DNA of 64,000 nt from Flavobacterium sp. ALD4 (lineage in GTDB: Bacteria; Bacteroidota; Bacteroidia; Flavobacteriales; Flavobacteriaceae). Of the stretch, positions 35,842 through 44,095 are shown one piece after another. Numbering within the stretch: the stretch's first letter is position 1; each line of letters starts with the position of its first letter. The notes under the pieces are model-generated. The model did no database searches, was not told the origin of the DNA, and saw only the letters and a list, made by a program, of their open reading frames with translations. The stretch spans positions 558,001-622,000 of the forward strand of contig NZ_PJBJ01000030.1 of assembly GCF_002836475.1 (NCBI RefSeq), read 5' to 3'. The translations under genes and the position numbers were made by a program.

Positions 35842-37140
35842 TTAAACCACTCTCACCACAAAATAATTTTTCTTACCACTTTGCAACAGCACAAACTGAT
35901 CGTTAATTAAGTCTTTGGAAGAAAGAACAAAATCCTCTTTCACTTTTTCTTTATTAACCGAAATTGAATTCGCTGTAAGCGCACGTCTGGCTTCTCCATT
36001 CGATTTAAAAAACCCTGTCTTTTCATTCAAAAGGACTATAATATCAACTCCCGATTCCATTTCGTTTCTCGCAATTTCAGCTTGAGGCACACCATCAAAA
36101 ACTTCCAAGAAAGTAGCTCCGTCCAATTGTTTCAGGTCTTCGGCTGTTGCATTTCCAAAGAGAATATTGGACGCTTTGATCGCTTTTTCTAGTTCTTCTT
36201 TCGAATGAACAAAAGTTGTTAACTCTTCAGCTAATATTTTTTGCAACGCCCTCATATGAGGAGCTGCCTTATGATCTTCGATCAAATTATCGATTGTTTG
36301 CTTGTCTAAAAACGTGAATATTTTAATGTATTTCTCTGCGTCCACATCAGTTGTGTTCATCCAAAACTGATAAAATTTATAAACCGAAGTTTTATCCGCC
36401 GTCAACCAAACATTTCCCCCTTCAGATTTCCCGAATTTTGTTCCGTCTGCTTTCGTGATCAAAGGACAAGTCATCGCGTAAGCTTTGGCTTCTTCGCCTA
36501 CATTCATTCTTCGCACCAACTCAGTTCCGGTTGTGATATTTCCCCATTGGTCAGAACCTCCCATTTGCAACAAACAGTTGTATTCTTTATGCAAATGATA
36601 AAAATCGTACCCTTGAATTAATTGGTACGTAAACTCCGTAAAAGACATTCCTTCACCTTCACCTGCCAATCTCTTTTTGACAGAATCCTTGGCCATCATA
36701 TAATTCACAGTAATGCGTTTACCCACGTCACGCGCAAAATTAATGAAGGATAAGTTTTTCATCCAGTCGTAATTATTAACAAGAATCGGAGCATTTATTT
36801 CCTTCGAATTAAAATCCAGAAAACGAGACAACACCGTTTTTATTCCCTCAACATTATGGTCCAATGTCGCTTCATCCAACAAGTTTCTCTCATCCGATTT
36901 TCCCGAAGGATCACCAATCATTCCAGTCGCTCCGCCAACTAATGCAATTGGTTTATGACCGAAATTTTTTAAATGAACCAAGAGTATGATGGGCACCAAA
37001 CTCCCAATATGCAAAGAATCTGATGTTGGATCAAATCCTATATAGGTAGTGGTCATTTCTTTTTGAAGTTGTTCTTCGGTTCCAGGCATAATGTCATGCA
37101 CCAATCCACGCCATTGTAATTCGGAAATAATATTTTTCAT
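35842..37140 (-). CDS. tyrS: Tyrosyl-tRNA synthetase
   Basis: A 432-aa class I synthetase. The HIGH-like motif HIGS lies at residues 44-47 (DSLHIGSLVP), the tyrosine and tRNA-pocket region includes GYDFYHLHKEYNCLLQMGGS (Tyr, Gln and Asp ligands), and the KMSKS-like loop is KFGKSEGG. A C-terminal S4 RNA-binding domain follows (from about residue 365; GEARRALTANSISVN). Full length. It has a -7 element upstream and stands alone. Confidence 0.97.
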   Translation of the reverse strand: MKNIISELQWRGLVHDIMPGTEEQLQKEMTTTYIGFDPTSDSLHIGSLVPIILLVHLKNFGHKPIALVGGATGMIGDPSGKSDERNLLDEATLDHNVEGIKTVLSRFLDFNSKEINAPILVNNYDWMKNLSFINFARDVGKRITVNYMMAKDSVKKRLAGEGEGMSFTEFTYQLIQGYDFYHLHKEYNCLLQMGGSDQWGNITTGTELVRRMNVGEEAKAYAMTCPLITKADGTKFGKSEGGNVWLTADKTSVYKFYQFWMNTTDVDAEKYIKIFTFLDKQTIDNLIEDHKAAPHMRALQKILAEELTTFVHSKEELEKAIKASNILFGNATAEDLKQLDGATFLEVFDGVPQAEIARNEMESGVDIIVLLNEKTGFFKSNGEARRALTANSISVNKEKVKEDFVLSSKDLINDQFVLLQSGKKNYFVVRVV

Positions 37141-37160
37141 TTTCTAAAAATCAATTTTCA

Positions 37161-37168
37161 CAAAGATA
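37161..37168 (-). promoter_or_regulatory. -7 promoter element of tyrS
   Basis: TATCTTTG on the minus strand, an exact TAnnTTTG match, 20 bp before the start at 37140. Confidence 0.65.
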
Positions 37169-37221
37169 GTTTTAATTGCATAATTTGAAAATCAATCGGT
37201 CTAAAAATCCAACAATCTAAT

Positions 37222-37229
37222 TATCTTTA
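37222..37229 (+). promoter_or_regulatory. -7 promoter element of the epimerase gene
   Basis: TATCTTTA (one mismatch to TAnnTTTG), only 4 bp before the ATG at 37234, suggesting a leaderless or nearly leaderless mRNA. Confidence 0.5.
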
Positions 37230-37233
37230 CAAA

Positions 37234-38235
37234 ATGATTTTAGTAACAGGAGGAACCGGCTTAGTAGGCGCACATTTATTGCTGTATTTAATAGAATCCG
37301 AAAGTCTCGGAGTTGAGAAAATACGCGCGATTTATCGAAATTTAGAAACTATCGAAAAAACAAAAGCCCTGTTTCAACTTTACGACAAATCATCCTTATT
37401 TGATACAATAGAATGGATTCACGGTGATATTATTGATGTGCCTACATTGGAACATGCTTTTAAAGGGATTGATTACGTGTACCACAGTGCTGCCTTAATT
37501 TCATTTGACCCAAAGGACGAAGACATACTGCGCAAAACCAATATTGAAGGGACGGCCAACATCGTGAATTTTTGTCTAGCCAAAGGAGTGAAAAAATTAT
37601 GTTACATCAGTTCGACGGCTGCATTGGGCGATTTAGCAGGAACTGAAACGATTATTACGGAAGAAACGGAATGGAATCCAGAAAAACCACATAGCGATTA
37701 TGCTATTTCTAAATATGGCGCCGAAATGGAAATCTGGCGTGGTCAGCAAGAAGGGTTAGATGTCATAATTGTAAATCCGGGAATTATTATTGGCCCCGGT
37801 TTTCAAGACCAAGGAAGCGGCCTGCTATTTAAGAAAGTCGCCGACGGATTACGGTATTATACTCTTGGATTAGCAGCGTTCGTGACAGTTAGCGATGTAG
37901 CACGAATGGCGGTTCAATTGATGAAAAGCGATATTCGCAACGAACGTTTTATCCTAATTGCGCAGAACATAATGTTTCGAGATATACTGAACACTATCGC
38001 TGATACGTTGAAGGTAAAAAGACCTAGCCGTCACATAAAACCGTACGTAATGGAAATTGTATGGAGAGTGGATTGGGTTTTAGCGAACATTTTTCGTAAA
38101 AAAAGACAGTTAACTAGAGCTACGGCCAAAGCATCTTATTCTGAACATGAGTATTCAACTGAAAAAATAAAAACGGCATTAAAAACTGATTTCGTGGACA
38201 TCCATCAGTACATCAAGGAAATTTTAAACTTATAA
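37234..38235 (+). CDS. NAD-dependent epimerase/dehydratase family protein (extended SDR)
   Basis: A 333-aa extended short-chain dehydrogenase. The NAD(P) loop TGGTGLVGAHL starts at residue 5. The catalytic Ser is in CYISSTAALGD and the YxxxK pair in HSDYAISKYGAE, as expected for an active oxidoreductase. IIVNPGIIIGPG follows in the substrate half. The substrate cannot be assigned; homologues are annotated as sugar-nucleotide or sterol-type reductases. It converges with the DUF4296 gene at a gap of 10 bp. Confidence 0.88.
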   Translation: MILVTGGTGLVGAHLLLYLIESESLGVEKIRAIYRNLETIEKTKALFQLYDKSSLFDTIEWIHGDIIDVPTLEHAFKGIDYVYHSAALISFDPKDEDILRKTNIEGTANIVNFCLAKGVKKLCYISSTAALGDLAGTETIITEETEWNPEKPHSDYAISKYGAEMEIWRGQQEGLDVIIVNPGIIIGPGFQDQGSGLLFKKVADGLRYYTLGLAAFVTVSDVARMAVQLMKSDIRNERFILIAQNIMFRDILNTIADTLKVKRPSRHIKPYVMEIVWRVDWVLANIFRKKRQLTRATAKASYSEHEYSTEKIKTALKTDFVDIHQYIKEILNL

Positions 38236-38245
38236 AATCCTTTAC

Positions 38246-38725
38246 CTATTGAATCTGTAAAGTATCTTTCCTTTTTTTAAAAAGCTTCAGCTTTTTCAAT
38301 AGTAAAGAATCTTTTTTTATGGGGGTAACCTTAATTCGTTTTATCGAATCAGCTTGTATCTTTGCTTGCTTTTTGTCCTCTCTTATCACCAATGAATCCA
38401 AGACTGTTTTTTTTTCGTCAATCCTTTGGATAAGCTTATCATACATGTCTTTATAGTCCGTATAATTAGAAGCGTAATAGATATTGCTTTGCGCAAATTG
38501 TGCACTGTCAACTTTATACTTTTTATAAATGTACTGAGATGGATTAATTTTATAAGTCTCTAATGATGTCGGATTTTGATACTTGATAGCATCTAAAATC
38601 GATAAATCATACATTACATCTATCATCTTATCTTTTGCTATAAGATCATCAGGCTTATCTACTGCCTCTTCTTTGCAGCTGATAAACCCGATTAAAAGAG
38701 TTAAAAGTAACAGTGTTTTTTTCAT
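38246..38725 (-). CDS. DUF4296 lipoprotein
   Basis: A 159-aa lipoprotein (MKKTLLLLTLLIGFISC, lipobox Cys17) with the DUF4296 domain at about residues 25-115 (LIAKDKMIDVMYDLSILDAI, YIYKKYKVDSAQFAQSNIYY) and a lysine-rich tail. The family is restricted to Bacteroidota and its function is unknown. It is the last gene of a minus-strand run with pyrC (9 bp upstream) and the DPM1-like glycosyltransferase gene. Confidence 0.85.
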   Translation of the reverse strand: MKKTLLLLTLLIGFISCKEEAVDKPDDLIAKDKMIDVMYDLSILDAIKYQNPTSLETYKINPSQYIYKKYKVDSAQFAQSNIYYASNYTDYKDMYDKLIQRIDEKKTVLDSLVIREDKKQAKIQADSIKRIKVTPIKKDSLLLKKLKLFKKRKDTLQIQ

Positions 38726-38734
38726 CTATTTTGT

Positions 38735-40078
38735 CTATTCTCGATCAAATAAGAGTCTTTTTCCTGGACGGATATTTTTTACTTTAAAAGCATTATAGAC
38801 TAATTGCCCATTTACAAAAGTATGAGTGATTCTGGATTTGAAAGTAAACCCCTCAAATGGTGACCATCCGCATTTAGCAAATATATTCTCTTTCTTTACA
38901 CTCCATGGCAAACCTGAATTCACAATCACTAAATCGGCATAATACCCTTCTCTAATAAAACCACGTTTTTCTATTTTGAAAATCTTGGCTGGATTATGGC
39001 ACATTTTTTCCACAATTTTCTCAATACTGATTTTACCCTGATGAAAAGACTCAAACATCGCCACAACAGCATGTTGAACTAATGGCCCTCCAGCAGGCGC
39101 TTTTAGATAGGGTTGTTTTTTCTCTTCTAATGTATGTGGCGCATGATCCGTTGCAATCACATCGATTCTTCCATCTAATAAAGCTTCCCAAAGTACTTTT
39201 CGGTCATTTGCTGTTTTTACTGCCGGATTCCATTTTATCAGATTCCCTTTGGTGGCATAATCATCATTGGTAAACCATAAATGATGTATACAAACTTCGG
39301 CAGTTATTTTCTTTTGTTCCAACGGAATTTTGTTAGTGAACAAATCCATTTCTTTGGCAGTCGACAGATGAAAAACATGTAGACGTGCGCCTGTTTTTTT
39401 AGCAAGTGCGATTGCTCTTGAAGAGGAGATATAACAAGCCTCTTCACTTCGAATAAGGTGATGAACCGTAACGGGAACATCCTCTCCATATTCTGCCTTA
39501 TATTTTTCTAAATTGCTTTTAATGGTGGCCTCATCTTCACAATGAACCGCAATAAGCATAGAGGTACTCGAAAATATTTTTTCTAAAGTAACTTCATTAT
39601 CAACGAGCATATTACCTGTCGAAGAACCTAGAAATATTTTTATTCCGGCAACATTTTTAGGATTTGTTTTTAAAACTTCCTCCAAATTATCATTGGTCGC
39701 CCCCATCATAAACGAATAATTCGCATACGATTTCTCAGCGGCCAGCTGGTATTTTTCTTCTAAAATTTCTTGGGTAACCGCATTTGGAACCGTATTGGGC
39801 TGCTCGATAAAAGAAGTAATTCCCCCGGCAACTGCCGCTCTAGACTCTGATTCTATGTCCCCTTTATAAGTAAGACCCGGATCTCTAAAATGGACCTGGT
39901 CATCAATAACACCTGGCATTAAATAATTCCCCTCTGCATCTATAATCACACATTGAGATGACTTGGCGCTTATGCTTTCTGAAATCTCAACAATTAAGTC
40001 ATTTTCAATTAAAACATCGCCTTCAAAAATCACCCCTTCATTTACTATTTTGGCATTCTTAATTAAAACCCTATTCAT
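38735..40078 (-). CDS. pyrC: Dihydroorotase
   Basis: A 447-aa class I-type amidohydrolase, expected to cyclise carbamoyl aspartate to dihydroorotate in pyrimidine synthesis. Motifs: VIDDQVHFRDPG (58-69), the carboxylated-Lys region VAGIKIFLGSSTGNM, AVHCEDE, HHLIRSEEACYI, LHVFHLST and the catalytic-Asp motif ATDHAPHT. In the first motif the usual metal ligand pair HxH reads Gln61-Val-His63, so one metal His is replaced by Gln. Operon with the glycosyltransferase and DUF4296 genes. Confidence 0.9.
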   Translation of the reverse strand: MNRVLIKNAKIVNEGVIFEGDVLIENDLIVEISESISAKSSQCVIIDAEGNYLMPGVIDDQVHFRDPGLTYKGDIESESRAAVAGGITSFIEQPNTVPNAVTQEILEEKYQLAAEKSYANYSFMMGATNDNLEEVLKTNPKNVAGIKIFLGSSTGNMLVDNEVTLEKIFSSTSMLIAVHCEDEATIKSNLEKYKAEYGEDVPVTVHHLIRSEEACYISSSRAIALAKKTGARLHVFHLSTAKEMDLFTNKIPLEQKKITAEVCIHHLWFTNDDYATKGNLIKWNPAVKTANDRKVLWEALLDGRIDVIATDHAPHTLEEKKQPYLKAPAGGPLVQHAVVAMFESFHQGKISIEKIVEKMCHNPAKIFKIEKRGFIREGYYADLVIVNSGLPWSVKKENIFAKCGWSPFEGFTFKSRITHTFVNGQLVYNAFKVKNIRPGKRLLFDRE

Positions 40079-40089
40079 TGTACTTTTTA

Positions 40090-40815
40090 TTATAAACTAT
40101 TAAATATTTTTTTTAATCGTAGAGAAATCACCCCAAAAACAGCTTCAACAATTATTGAATTACTCATTTTTGATTCTCCCTTTGTTCTGTCTGTAAAAAT
40201 TATTGGCACTTCGACAATATTGAATTTTTTACAAAAGGTTCTGTATTTCATTTCAATCTGAAACGCATAACCAACAAACCTTATTTTATTGAGGTCGACT
40301 CCTTCAAGCACCTCTCTTTTGTAACAGATAAAACCTGCTGTAGCATCATGAATTTTCATCCCCGTGATAATTCGAACATATACCGATGCAAAATACGACA
40401 TCAACACCCGGTTTAATGGCCAATTGACCACATTAACTCCCGTAACATAACGTGAACCGATGGCTAAATCAGCATTCCCAAAATGACAGGCGTTGTATAA
40501 TTTTTCCAAGTCATTCGGATTATGAGAAAAATCAGCATCCATTTCAAAAATGAACTCATACTTTTTTTCTAATGCCCACCTGAACCCATGAACATATGCT
40601 GTTCCCAGTCCCGATTTCTTTTTTCTATTTTCCAAGAATAAACGACCCTCAAATTGCGTTTGAAGTAACCTAACTTTATCTGCGGTTTGGTCTGGAGAAT
40701 TATCGTCAACTATGAGGATATGAAATGTTTTATGCTGAGAAAGCACCGATCTGATTATGCTTTCGATATTTTCAATTTCGTTATAGGTAGGAATTATAAC
40801 AATACAGTCACTCAT
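40090..40815 (-). CDS. Polyprenol monophosphomannose synthase-like glycosyltransferase (GT2)
   Basis: A 241-aa GT2 enzyme resembling dolichol-phosphate mannose synthase catalytic domains: IIPTYNEIENIESII (residues 7-21), the nucleotide site IVDDNSPDQTADKV, FEMDADFSHNP carrying the metal-binding DAD, and the late HDATAGFICYKREV and FTDRTKGESKMS. It has no C-terminal membrane helices, like soluble DPM1. It would transfer a sugar from a nucleotide donor to a lipid carrier. First gene of the operon with pyrC and DUF4296; divergent from the DUF4271 gene. Confidence 0.9.
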   Translation of the reverse strand: MSDCIVIIPTYNEIENIESIIRSVLSQHKTFHILIVDDNSPDQTADKVRLLQTQFEGRLFLENRKKKSGLGTAYVHGFRWALEKKYEFIFEMDADFSHNPNDLEKLYNACHFGNADLAIGSRYVTGVNVVNWPLNRVLMSYFASVYVRIITGMKIHDATAGFICYKREVLEGVDLNKIRFVGYAFQIEMKYRTFCKKFNIVEVPIIFTDRTKGESKMSNSIIVEAVFGVISLRLKKIFNSL

Positions 40816-40905
40816 ATTTCTCGTAATTTCAACGCAAAAGTAACGTTTTTATGGCATTTGATTCATAATAAAATTATAATAAAAAGATTGATCTAAAAAA
40901 TTAGT

Positions 40906-40913
40906 AATTTCGC
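40906..40913 (+). promoter_or_regulatory. -7 promoter element of the DUF4271 gene
   Basis: TAATTTCG (one mismatch to TAnnTTTG), 6 bp before the ATG at 40920. This gives a leaderless or nearly leaderless transcript. Confidence 0.45.
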
Positions 40914-40919
40914 CCAGCT

Positions 40920-41591
40920 ATGATTGAACACCTACTTCACCCAAGAATAACAGAAAGCAAAGATTGGGCAACCATTTTATTTGTCTTGGCATTTGCTATT
41001 ATTGCAATTACTAAATCCGTTTATGAAAATCGATTTGGCGATTTTATGAATTTGATCTTTTCAGATAAATATTCTAAGGTGTATCGTGATGGAAGTCATT
41101 TGAAAGGGAGTTTTACCATATCACTATTTTTTGTGCAAGTAATTTCCTTTGCGTTTTTTATCCAGCTTTCCCTAAGTTTTTTTGGCTTTGGCTCAAAGAC
41201 GGACTTTATACTTTACATTCAGATTATTACTTTTTTGCTATTCTTTGTCTTATCTAAATATTTAATAGAAAAAATTATCGCTACCGCATTCCATATTGAG
41301 GAATTTGTAGAACAATTTAACCTTCAAAAGGTTACTTACAGAACCTACATTGGGTTATTTATCCTACCTATCAACATTATATTATTTTATTACGACACAA
41401 TATCAAGAAATATTCCATTAATAATAATATATATAGTATTGTCAATCAACGTTTTAACTTATTTTATTTCAATAAAAAAATATCAACAACTAATATTCAG
41501 TAAGATGTTTTATTTTATTTTATATCTTTGCGCTCTCGAAATAGCCCCCTATTTTTTTATGTTTTTTATGTTTAAAAAAGGAGGCACTTAG
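40920..41591 (+). CDS. DUF4271 membrane protein
   Basis: A 223-aa integral membrane protein with about six helices, MIEHLLHPRITESKDWATIL..., of the Bacteroidota family DUF4271, function unknown. Conserved features seen are the N-terminal W-A-T-I-L segment and EEFVEQFNLQKVTYRTYIG in the middle. Directly upstream of hemD (13 bp), an arrangement common in this phylum, which hints at an envelope or heme-related role without proving it. Confidence 0.82.
   Translation: MIEHLLHPRITESKDWATILFVLAFAIIAITKSVYENRFGDFMNLIFSDKYSKVYRDGSHLKGSFTISLFFVQVISFAFFIQLSLSFFGFGSKTDFILYIQIITFLLFFVLSKYLIEKIIATAFHIEEFVEQFNLQKVTYRTYIGLFILPINIILFYYDTISRNIPLIIIYIVLSINVLTYFISIKKYQQLIFSKMFYFILYLCALEIAPYFFMFFMFKKGGT
41523..41530 (+). 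promoter_or_regulatory. Possible internal -7 element for hemD
   Basis: TATCTTTG, an exact TAnnTTTG match inside the 3' end of the DUF4271 gene, 74 bp before the hemD start. It could give hemD separate expression. Confidence 0.3.
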
Positions 41592-41604
41592 AAAACGTTA
41601 AAAT

Positions 41605-42354
41605 ATGAAAGTGAAAACAATTTTGGTGTCACAACCCGAGCCTAAAGTAGAGAATTCTCCTTACTTTGAACTCCAACAGAAGCATAAAGTTAAAATTGAT
41701 TTCAGGCCTTTTATTCATGTAGAAGGAGTTAATGCCAAAGAGATTAGACTTCAAAAAATCGATCTCAATCATTACACTGCAATTATTTTAACAAGTAGAA
41801 ATTCCGTAGATCATTTTTTTAGAGTTGCCGAGGAAATGCGTTTCAAGGTACCTGAAGGAATGAAATATTTCTGTCAATCAGAAGCAGTATCCTTTTACTT
41901 GCAAAAATACGTTGTTTACAGAAAGCGTAAAATTTATGTAGGTCCCAAGGATTTTGCAGACTTATCTCCTTTGATAAAAAAATATAAAGACGAGAAATTT
42001 CTTTTGCCAGCATCAGATCAATTAAATGCAGATGCGACAACAACACTTAATGGATTAAAAGTAGACTGGACTCCAGCTATTTTTTACAAAACAGTGATGA
42101 GCGATCTAACTGATTTAGCAGATGTATATTATGATATTCTGGCCTTTTTTAGTCCAACTGGAATTAAGTCATTGTTTAGAAACTTTCCGGAGTTTAAACA
42201 AAACGATACCAGGATAGCAGTTTTTGGAAGCACCACTCACAAGGAAGCTTTGGACAATGGTTTAAGAATCGATATTCTGGCACCATCGCCAGATACCCCT
42301 TCTATGACAATGGCCTTAGAAAAATATATTCTTGAAGCTAATAAGGGAAAATAA
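41605..42354 (+). CDS. hemD: Uroporphyrinogen-III synthase
   Basis: A 249-aa HemD-type protein. It cyclises hydroxymethylbilane with inversion of ring D in heme synthesis. The two-lobed fold is indicated by YTAIILTSRNSVDHFF in the first lobe, then the second-lobe segment ILAFFSPTGIKSLF and the late conserved VFGSTTHKEALDNGL and PSPDTPSMTMAL. HemD sequences are very divergent, so assignment rests on these landmarks and the DUF4271 neighbour. A strong terminator follows. Confidence 0.88.
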   Translation: MKVKTILVSQPEPKVENSPYFELQQKHKVKIDFRPFIHVEGVNAKEIRLQKIDLNHYTAIILTSRNSVDHFFRVAEEMRFKVPEGMKYFCQSEAVSFYLQKYVVYRKRKIYVGPKDFADLSPLIKKYKDEKFLLPASDQLNADATTTLNGLKVDWTPAIFYKTVMSDLTDLADVYYDILAFFSPTGIKSLFRNFPEFKQNDTRIAVFGSTTHKEALDNGLRIDILAPSPDTPSMTMALEKYILEANKGK

Positions 42355-42383
42355 TTGTTGACTCGACTTCAAATAAAAATCAC

Positions 42384-42414
42384 AAAAAACCATCTGTTCT
42401 ACAGATGGTTTTTT
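42384..42414 (+). terminator. Terminator after hemD
   Basis: A perfect 14-bp stem (AAAAAACCATCTGT with ACAGATGGTTTTTT, 3-nt loop) followed by T residues. Confidence 0.9.
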
Positions 42415-42578
42415 TTTGTCTAGTTTCCACAAAATCAAGTTCCAGTTGCCTTTTAAAAAAAGCACCACAGTCTGCTGAATTTCTATTAATCCCGTCTTCT
42501 AAACTATAATTATCTCACTAAATAAGGCGTACATATCAAATTATTATTTGTTTTTGTTTAAATTTGGTTTTCAATTAC

Positions 42579-42601
42579 AACTAAACATATTGGTTTTAGT
42601 T
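42579..42601. promoter_or_regulatory. Inverted repeat upstream of the Lrp-type gene, candidate autoregulatory operator
   Basis: AACTAAA and TTTAGTT, 7-bp perfect arms with a 9-bp spacer, ending 14 bp before the ATG. Lrp/AsnC proteins often bind such sites at their own promoters. Confidence 0.3.
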
Positions 42602-42615
42602 CTAAAATAAAAGCT

Positions 42616-43086
42616 ATGAAAATAAACTCCATGGTAGTGGAAATAGATGGAATCGACAAAGAAATTTTAAGATTCTTGATGGAAGATGCCCGAAAACCAA
42701 TCCTTCAGATCGCAAATAAAATAGGCATTTCAGGAGCTGCTATTCATCAGAGGCTGAGAAAGCTAGAGCAATCCGGGGTAATCTCAGGATCAAAATTTGT
42801 AGTAAACCAAAAAGTTCTTGGTTACAACACCATGGCTTTTGTAGGAGTCTATCTAGACAAAGCGGCACGAAACCTTGAAGCTGTAAAAGAACTAAAAAAA
42901 ATACCCGAGGTACTGGAATGTCATTACACCACCGGAAACTGGTCCATCTTAATTAAAATCATATGTAGAGATAACCAGCATTTAATGAATTTACTAAACA
43001 CCAAAATTCAAACAATAGAAGGCGTATCCAGAACGGAGACCTTCATTTCTTTAGACCAACAAATAGACAGACAAATACAGCTTTAA
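42616..43086 (+). CDS. Lrp/AsnC-family transcriptional regulator
   Basis: A 156-aa regulator with an N-terminal helix-turn-helix (about residues 12-60: IDKEILRFLMEDARKPILQIANKIGIS and AIHQRLRKLEQSGVI) and a C-terminal RAM ligand-binding domain (about 75-150: FVGVYLDKAARNLEAVKELK, HYTTGNWSILIKI). It probably forms octamers and responds to an amino acid. The target genes are not evident; it has no operon partner. Confidence 0.92.
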   Translation: MKINSMVVEIDGIDKEILRFLMEDARKPILQIANKIGISGAAIHQRLRKLEQSGVISGSKFVVNQKVLGYNTMAFVGVYLDKAARNLEAVKELKKIPEVLECHYTTGNWSILIKIICRDNQHLMNLLNTKIQTIEGVSRTETFISLDQQIDRQIQL

Positions 43087-43194
43087 AGAGATAATAGAGC
43101 AATTAGAAAATGAGATAATTAAAAAAAGTCGGCTCATTCATAAAACGAGACGGCTTCTGTGCATATAGTAATGATTGCCTAATTACTACATCAT

Positions 43195-43887
43195 CTAATC
43201 TCTTCGGCTACCGCCTCCCATATAAATGGAAACATAATACAGTAAAGTTGCAATAGAACCCAAAGCAGCTACCACATAAGTTCTCGCAGCCCATGTCAGA
43301 GCATCTTTGGCCCCGTCATGCTCTTGTTGCGTAAGCATCCTTTTATTCTCTAACCAAGCCAAAGCCCGATGACTAGCGTCATATTCAACTGGCAAAGTAA
43401 CTAATGAAAAGATTGTTGTTGCCGCAAAAAGCACAATTCCGATAAGCAGTAACTGCGGAAAACTATTCATCAATAAAATTCCACCTATCAAAACCCATTG
43501 CATATACGAAGATGCTACATTTACAAAAGGAACCAATTTAGAACGCATAGTTAACCATTGATAGCCTACTGCGTGCTGTACCGCATGCCCACACTCATGT
43601 GCTGCCACAGCTGCCGAAGCGGCGTTCCTTTGATTGTATACTGCCTCGCTAAGATTCACTGTTTTGTTAACCGGGTTGTAGTGATCTGTCAATTGACCCG
43701 CTACCGAAATCACGCGCACATCACGAATTCCGTTATCAGCCAGCATTTTCTCCGCAATTTCAGCGCCACTCATTCCGTTTTGTAATTGCATCTTAGAATA
43801 GTGCTCAAATTTACTTTTCAATCTTGAACTTACTGCCCAGCTTGCCAGCATAATTGCACCGGCAAGAATTAAATAACTCATTCCCAT
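43195..43887 (-). CDS. Zinc-dependent membrane peptidase (YugP-like)
   Basis: A 230-aa membrane protein with an N-terminal helix, the zinc site AAHECGHAVQHAVGY (HExxH variant HECGH, about residues 92-96) and several C-terminal helices (about 118-160 and 205-225). Matches the DUF-type neutral zinc metallopeptidase family of YugP. Substrates are unknown. It stands alone. Confidence 0.88.
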   Translation of the reverse strand: MGMSYLILAGAIMLASWAVSSRLKSKFEHYSKMQLQNGMSGAEIAEKMLADNGIRDVRVISVAGQLTDHYNPVNKTVNLSEAVYNQRNAASAAVAAHECGHAVQHAVGYQWLTMRSKLVPFVNVASSYMQWVLIGGILLMNSFPQLLLIGIVLFAATTIFSLVTLPVEYDASHRALAWLENKRMLTQQEHDGAKDALTWAARTYVVAALGSIATLLYYVSIYMGGGSRRD

Positions 43888-44095
43888 ATATTTTGTTTTT
43901 TTGTTTCTCTATAAAGTTATAAATGAAATATCAAATTACGAACCAAATTTATACAATGTCAATTTGACACTCGTTAAAATAAACACAAAAAAATCCAAAC
44001 TCCACTAAATATGAAATTTGGATTTTAATATATAACTAGAGACGCACTGCTGTGCCTCTCTGCAGTAATCCTTTCCAAGCTTACACTATTAATGT

